Positions 10,580 to 13,474 of a DNA stretch of 13,474 nucleotides are shown here, in pieces; position 1 is the first letter of the stretch, and each line of letters begins with the position of its first letter. The position numbers and the translations under genes are program-made. Source of the stretch: an uncultured archaeon (GTDB lineage: Archaea; Thermoproteota; Nitrososphaeria; Nitrososphaerales; CALBXV01); contig CALBXV010000458.1 in assembly GCA_937890045.1 (NCBI GenBank), positions 1-13,474 on the forward strand. The letters are read 5' to 3'. A model generated the notes under the pieces. That model searched no databases, was not told the DNA's origin, and saw only the letters and a program-made list of their open reading frames with translations.

Positions 10580-10651
10580 ATGCCAATAAAGAAGGATTTA
10601 GTAATAACAAACTATAAGCCTCAAAAACAAGGAGAACTATTCAATGAGTAA
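10580..10651 (+). CDS. Possible 23-aa peptide ending in QGELF-like motif
   Basis: A short frame within the 120-base gap 10524-10643, from ATG 10580 to TAA 10649-10651, overlapping the next gene start by 8 bases. It has no ribosome binding site. The end KQGELFNE loosely resembles a sliding-clamp-binding Q-x-x-L-F motif, which could be chance. The rest of the gap holds only a weak hairpin near 10512-10546. Confidence 0.2.
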   Translation: MPIKKDLVITNYKPQKQGELFNE

Positions 10652-10832
10652 AGGAAATGGAAAAATGAAGTCAAAACTAAGTGAGAACGAAGTAATAATA
10701 AAAAATCAAGCTGATATATATAAGGAAATAAAAGATATTTATGATCGTATGCATTCAATAACAGAACTAACGAATAAAATGTCTAAAAGGATTGTAAAGC
10801 TAGAATCATATCATGGAATAAATAAAGGATAA
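10644..10832 (+). CDS. Small coiled-coil protein, 62 aa
   Basis: ATG 10644 has AAGGAG (about 10628-10633) upstream. The 62-residue product starts with a Lys/Gly-rich basic stretch (SKGNGKMKSKL). It continues as one long helix with heptad-like spacing of Ile/Leu/Met (VIIKNQADIYKEIKDIYDRMHSITELTNKMSKRIVKLES), typical of a coiled coil. It probably dimerises or binds a partner by this helix. No family is assigned. The next gene begins 6 bases after its stop, so it likely shares a transcript with the helicase. Confidence 0.6.
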   Translation: MSKGNGKMKSKLSENEVIIKNQADIYKEIKDIYDRMHSITELTNKMSKRIVKLESYHGINKG

Positions 10833-10838
10833 AATGAA

Positions 10839-11180
10839 ATGTCAGAGAAAAAGCGGTTGGGAAGAATGAGACAGATAACAGTTGGTCAAAGACATAAAAT
10901 AGTTAAATTAGCAGATAAGCTGGGATATGACCTTATTGATTTAGAGCTTAGATTTGATGGAGTTAGGCATGGATATTGGTATCCAATAGATAGTCTTGCT
11001 TCAGCGCTGAATGAAAATGGTATTCCTTGTAGTGTAATAGAAATGGATGATGCAGACTGTGGTGATCAATACTACCTAATATATGATTATCATCGTGACA
11101 TGGATTTTTCACAATCTGCCCACAACATAAGATATAAAAAGGTTAGAATGGGCAGATATACATTGAACGCTAAGTCATGA
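10839..11180 (+). CDS. Hypothetical protein upstream of the helicase, 113 aa
   Basis: ATG 10839 has AAAGGA about 9 bases upstream (10824-10829). The 113 residues begin with a basic helix (KKRLGRMRQITVGQRHKIVKLADKLGYDLIDLE). An aromatic strand region (GVRHGYWYPIDSLASALNENG) and an acidic segment (VIEMDDADCGDQYYLIYDYH) follow. Its stop overlaps the helicase start (ATGA), implying linked translation and perhaps a joint role with the helicase. No family match is visible. Confidence 0.6.
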   Translation: MSEKKRLGRMRQITVGQRHKIVKLADKLGYDLIDLELRFDGVRHGYWYPIDSLASALNENGIPCSVIEMDDADCGDQYYLIYDYHRDMDFSQSAHNIRYKKVRMGRYTLNAKS

Positions 11181-12478
11181 CTGCTGTGCTTCCATCAAGT
11201 AAAGAAGCTGAGTCTGCTGTGCTTGGCGCTATATTATGTGACGGCGCTTCTGCCTATGAAAAAGCACAAGCATGGATTCGCAATGTCAGTGCATTTCATT
11301 CTGAGCGTAATAGAAAGATATGGCAATGCATTGAAGATGTTTATCATAGACGATCACCCATAGATACAGTAACGGTGGTAGAAGCATATAAAAAGAAGTT
11401 TAATAGTGCTTCAGATGATATATACTATATAACAGGACTGTATGACTCTGTACCCACTACTGCTAACATTGAGGAATACTCTCGTATTGTCTGGGAGAAG
11501 TTTATTCATAGAAAATCAATGGAGAGTGCTCATGAGCTATATAAAATTAGCAGTTCTACTGATGATATAGACCTAGTACTTGAAGATCATAGTAAGCTCA
11601 TATCAGAATTGCAGGACTTAAGACCATCACGAAGAAGAGGCATGGATATTATTGCAAGCGAAGCATATGAAAGTCTTGTAGCTGGCAATCATGTTATTCC
11701 ATATGGCATTAGTGCGTTGGACAAACCAGCAGGAGGCATGACAAGGAAAGAAGTAACTGTACTTGGTGGAAGGCCTAGCCACGGTAAATCGACGATGATG
11801 ATCAATATAGTAAAGAGCCTCATTGAGCAAGACTATCATGTCATGATGTTTAATAGAGAAATGTCTAACAATACAATGGTAAATAAGCTTGTAGTCATCG
11901 AAAGTGATGATCTTATCTATGATATGCTAAGAAAAGGTGTCCTGGATGATCCTACAAACGAAAAAGTGCATTCCCTGACAGATTTTATAGGTGAGAAATA
12001 TAAGAAGCTTACTATGTATGATGATATTCGCTCATTAGATGAAACCATGATCGAAATTGCAAGATATAAGCCTGATGTAATAGTAGATGATTATATACAG
12101 TTAATAGATGTGAAGGGCAAAAAGGATAGAAGGTTTGAACTTGAGGCTGTAATGAATGATTATAAGTGGGTGTGTAAGAATGAAAATTGTAGTGCATTAC
12201 TTGTTAGTCAGCTATCAAGAGATATAGAAAGAAGACTAGACCCTACACCAAGAATGTCAGATTATAGTGAGAGTGGTGTAATAGAGCAAACAGCAGAGAG
12301 TGCGTTGTTTGTATTCTATGGGTGGATATTTGATCATCAGAAGTATGGCAAATATGAAAGTATGATAATTTCCGCAAAGACAAGATATGGACAAATAGGT
12401 AGATTTCGTGTAGGATTTAATGGTGATAGATGTAAGTTTTATAGTACGAAGGAAGAAGCTGAGGTAGATGATGTTTAA
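11177..12478 (+). CDS. dnaB-like: DnaB-type replicative helicase
   Basis: A 433-residue protein with both DnaB domains. The N-terminal part (1-105) has the KEAESAVLGAILCDG start and a helical bundle. The RecA-like motor begins at about 170. Walker A is G198-RPSHGKST206 with K204, Walker B is VIVDDYIQL with D304-D305, and the later motifs VSQLSRDIERR and MSDYSESGVIEQTAE (phosphate-sensing and Arg-finger region) are in order. SREMS-type contact residues appear as NREMS. It forms a hexamer that unwinds phage DNA ahead of the fork, using host or phage primase. Length is slightly below the 450-470 of cellular DnaB, as is usual in phages. It is the clearest phage replication gene here. The start overlaps the upstream gene by 4 bases. 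Confidence 0.93.
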   Translation: MTAVLPSSKEAESAVLGAILCDGASAYEKAQAWIRNVSAFHSERNRKIWQCIEDVYHRRSPIDTVTVVEAYKKKFNSASDDIYYITGLYDSVPTTANIEEYSRIVWEKFIHRKSMESAHELYKISSSTDDIDLVLEDHSKLISELQDLRPSRRRGMDIIASEAYESLVAGNHVIPYGISALDKPAGGMTRKEVTVLGGRPSHGKSTMMINIVKSLIEQDYHVMMFNREMSNNTMVNKLVVIESDDLIYDMLRKGVLDDPTNEKVHSLTDFIGEKYKKLTMYDDIRSLDETMIEIARYKPDVIVDDYIQLIDVKGKKDRRFELEAVMNDYKWVCKNENCSALLVSQLSRDIERRLDPTPRMSDYSESGVIEQTAESALFVFYGWIFDHQKYGKYESMIISAKTRYGQIGRFRVGFNGDRCKFYSTKEEAEVDDV

Positions 12479-12480
12479 TA

Positions 12481-12717
12481 ATGAAACCAAAGATAACACA
12501 AATACCAAGTAAAATCAATCAGAGATGTAGAATGTGTAGAGCTACAAATATTACTGGCAGAAAGGAGTGGTATCATTTAGTATCAGCAATGTTTAAGGTA
12601 GAAATGGATGTATGTAAACCATGCGGAATAAGGGAGTATTATGGAAACAAAGGAAGAGAAAGTAGAAATTACAAGAAAGGAGATTTCAATGAATGCGAAA
12701 GAGTCTTATTCAATTAA
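12481..12717 (+). CDS. Zinc-finger-like protein, 78 aa
   Basis: Starts 3 bases after the helicase stop. It has two CxxC pairs, CRMC (C16, C19) and CKPC, separated by about 26 residues containing GRKEWYHLVSAMFKVEMDV. The spacing resembles small treble-clef domains, such as those attached to HNH nucleases, but no HNH residues are present. The basic tail (GNKGRESRNYKKGD) could bind nucleic acid. No exact family is recognised. There is no strong ribosome binding site, so translation is likely coupled to the helicase. Confidence 0.55.
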   Translation: MKPKITQIPSKINQRCRMCRATNITGRKEWYHLVSAMFKVEMDVCKPCGIREYYGNKGRESRNYKKGDFNECERVLFN

Positions 12718-12850
12718 AGAACAAATACAAGAAGATATTATTGCGTATATGTCTCCTTTACTTGATAGAGAATATGAGTTTACGAACTTAAATGTAGATG
12801 ACCTCTGTCAAATTGTAGTAGATAACTTTAGAGAGTGGGGTATGAATTAA
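12689..12850 (+). CDS. Small acidic protein, 53 aa
   Basis: The reading frame is open from ATG 12641, but the well-placed AGAAAGGAG (about 12674-12682) points to ATG 12689, giving 53 residues. The product is acidic and helical (SIKEQIQEDIIAYMSPLLDREY, then VDDLCQIVVDNFREWGMN). It overlaps the preceding gene by 29 bases in another frame. Function is unknown; it resembles a small phage adaptor or inhibitor only in size. Confidence 0.5.
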   Translation: MNAKESYSIKEQIQEDIIAYMSPLLDREYEFTNLNVDDLCQIVVDNFREWGMN

Positions 12851-12860
12851 CTAGTAGTAA

Positions 12861-12876
12861 GTCGAAAATACTCGAC
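12861..12876 (+). other. Small hairpin and possible 10-aa coupling frame
   Basis: GTCGA (12861-12865) and TCGAC (12872-12876) make a 5-bp hairpin. Just after it, AGGAG (12882-12886) lies 2 bases before ATG 12889, which opens a 10-codon frame ending in TGA exactly over the next gene's start (ATGA at 12917-12920). This could couple translation, or it may be chance. Confidence 0.3.
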
Positions 12877-12917
12877 ATAATAGGAGAAATGAAACAAATC
12901 AATAAAGGAGTAAAAGA

Positions 12918-13220
12918 ATGAACGCAAGAAAAATAAAAACAGTAGATATTACTGCTAAGGAATGGTTCGATAAGATTAATGGAAATAGCTATTTCTCCGC
13001 TATAATTACTATAAATTTCGGTATGAAAAATAGCAAAACACTGTATGTCCCATTTCAATATGGATATGGTGAACATTACAGGGATATGGCATTTCAAGAA
13101 ATTAAAAAACAATTGGGATGTTTTAAAAACCATGACCGTTACTGGAATGCGTACCAATCTTATAATATAATTGACAGAAGTTTTAAACATGAAAATTGTT
13201 TAAAAAGAGAAGTGAAATAA
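12918..13220 (+). CDS. Conserved phage-type hypothetical protein, 100 aa
   Basis: ATG 12918 follows AAAGGAG (about 12905-12911). The 100-residue protein contains EWFDKINGNSYFSAIITINFG and the strand-rich LYVPFQYGYGEHYRDMAFQEIKKQL, a combination I recall from many phage hypothetical proteins of enteric and other phages, without a known role. Aromatic residues are frequent and there is no zinc or catalytic motif. The end is basic (CLKREVK). It has the look of a small host-interaction or DNA-metabolism accessory protein. Confidence 0.65.
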   Translation: MNARKIKTVDITAKEWFDKINGNSYFSAIITINFGMKNSKTLYVPFQYGYGEHYRDMAFQEIKKQLGCFKNHDRYWNAYQSYNIIDRSFKHENCLKREVK

Positions 13221-13243
13221 TTCATAAATAGAAAGGAATAATA

Positions 13244-13435
13244 ATGAAGAAATACCAAGTATTATGGTGGGAAGAACACATCGTAAGAAAAGAAGTAGAA
13301 ATTGAAGCTGTCGATGAGTGGGAAGCACAGGAAAAAGCAATGAGTGGAGATATTGGTGATAATGAAATACATACCGAATTGCACGATGTAACTGATTCAG
13401 ACCACATAAAAACAACTTTAATTAAGGAGAAATAA
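13244..13435 (+). CDS. DpnD/PcfM-like small protein, 63 aa
   Basis: Has a good ribosome binding site (AGAAAGGAA, 13230-13238) before ATG 13244. The 63-residue product begins MKKYQVLWWEEHIVRKEVEIEAVDEWEAQEKAM. This is a strand, strand, helix pattern like that of the small DpnD/PcfM-type proteins found in phages and mobile elements, whose function is unclear. The rest is acidic (GDIGDNEIHTELHDVTDSDH). The identification is tentative. Another gene begins 1 base after the stop. Confidence 0.55.
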   Translation: MKKYQVLWWEEHIVRKEVEIEAVDEWEAQEKAMSGDIGDNEIHTELHDVTDSDHIKTTLIKEK

Positions 13436-13474
13436 ATGACAACATATAAAGCAATAGTTGTTTATCCAATGTAT
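13436..13474 (+). CDS. Start of a further gene, cut by the window end
   Basis: AAGGAG (13424-13429) precedes ATG 13436. The 13 visible codons read MTTYKAIVVYPMY and remain open at the edge. A beta-strand start is likely; the function cannot be judged. Confidence 0.55.
   Translation, partial: MTTYKAIVVYPMY

Noticed and set aside
12828..13190. Minus-strand open frame of 120 codons
   Set aside because: It lies opposite the well-supported 100-aa gene at 12918-13220, which has a good ribosome binding site. Its own product is rich in Phe/Ile/Ser, as expected from an antisense of A+T-rich coding DNA.

Overview
The window looks like part of a tailed-phage (or prophage) genome from an A+T-rich bacterial host. 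Genes are short and packed, and every supported gene lies on the + strand. Stops and starts commonly overlap (ATGA, TAATG), and purine-rich ribosome binding sites (AGGAG/AAAGGAG) are frequent. The recognisable genes are phage replication and recombination functions: a DnaB-type helicase, an SSB-like protein ending in DDLPF, a Rad52-like annealing protein and a Cas4-like PD-(D/E)XK nuclease. The rest are mostly small proteins without recognisable family, several with CxxC zinc motifs. AGA and ATA codons are frequent. I see no structural genes, tRNA, rRNA, CRISPR array or insertion sequence.

Layout. (1) Positions 1-2573 hold small accessory genes: two tiny membrane proteins, several short soluble proteins, a small zinc-finger protein, and a YkgJ-like Cys-cluster protein (1347-1748). 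A compact potential RNA fold lies at 415-538. (2) Positions 2574-2919 lack a gene but hold nested long-range complementarities (12 bp, 9 bp, 8 bp and smaller helices at 2643-2800) that suggest a structured RNA. After it come a good sigma70-type promoter (2810-2838) and a perfect 12-bp palindrome. (3) Positions 2920-5762 encode a complete ubiquitin-like conjugation cassette in the order Ubl, E2-like, JAB/JAMM peptidase, E1/ThiF-like. (4) Positions 5772-9392 hold a double-HTH protein and the recombination module (Cas4-like nuclease, Rad52-like protein, SSB-like protein, with small genes between). (5) Positions 9399-9800 hold a hairpin, a small gene, and a promoter followed directly by a long stem with a T-tract (small RNA or attenuator). 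(6) Positions 9808-13474 hold small genes and the DnaB-like helicase; the last gene runs off the window.

How it may work together. The main point of interest is the four-gene ubiquitin-like pathway joined without a visible break to the phage DNA replication/recombination genes. The Ubl ends in Gly-Gly-Lys, so the JAB peptidase could trim the last residue. The E1-like protein has the nucleotide-binding loop and candidate catalytic cysteines, and the E2-like protein has a GEACLG motif with an upstream His-Pro. The set and its order resemble the Ubl/E2/JAB/ThiF part of bacterial PRTRC loci and, in content, the Bil antiviral systems. Here it appears to be carried by a phage, so it may modify host or phage proteins during infection. 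That role is inference. The substrate cannot be read from the sequence.
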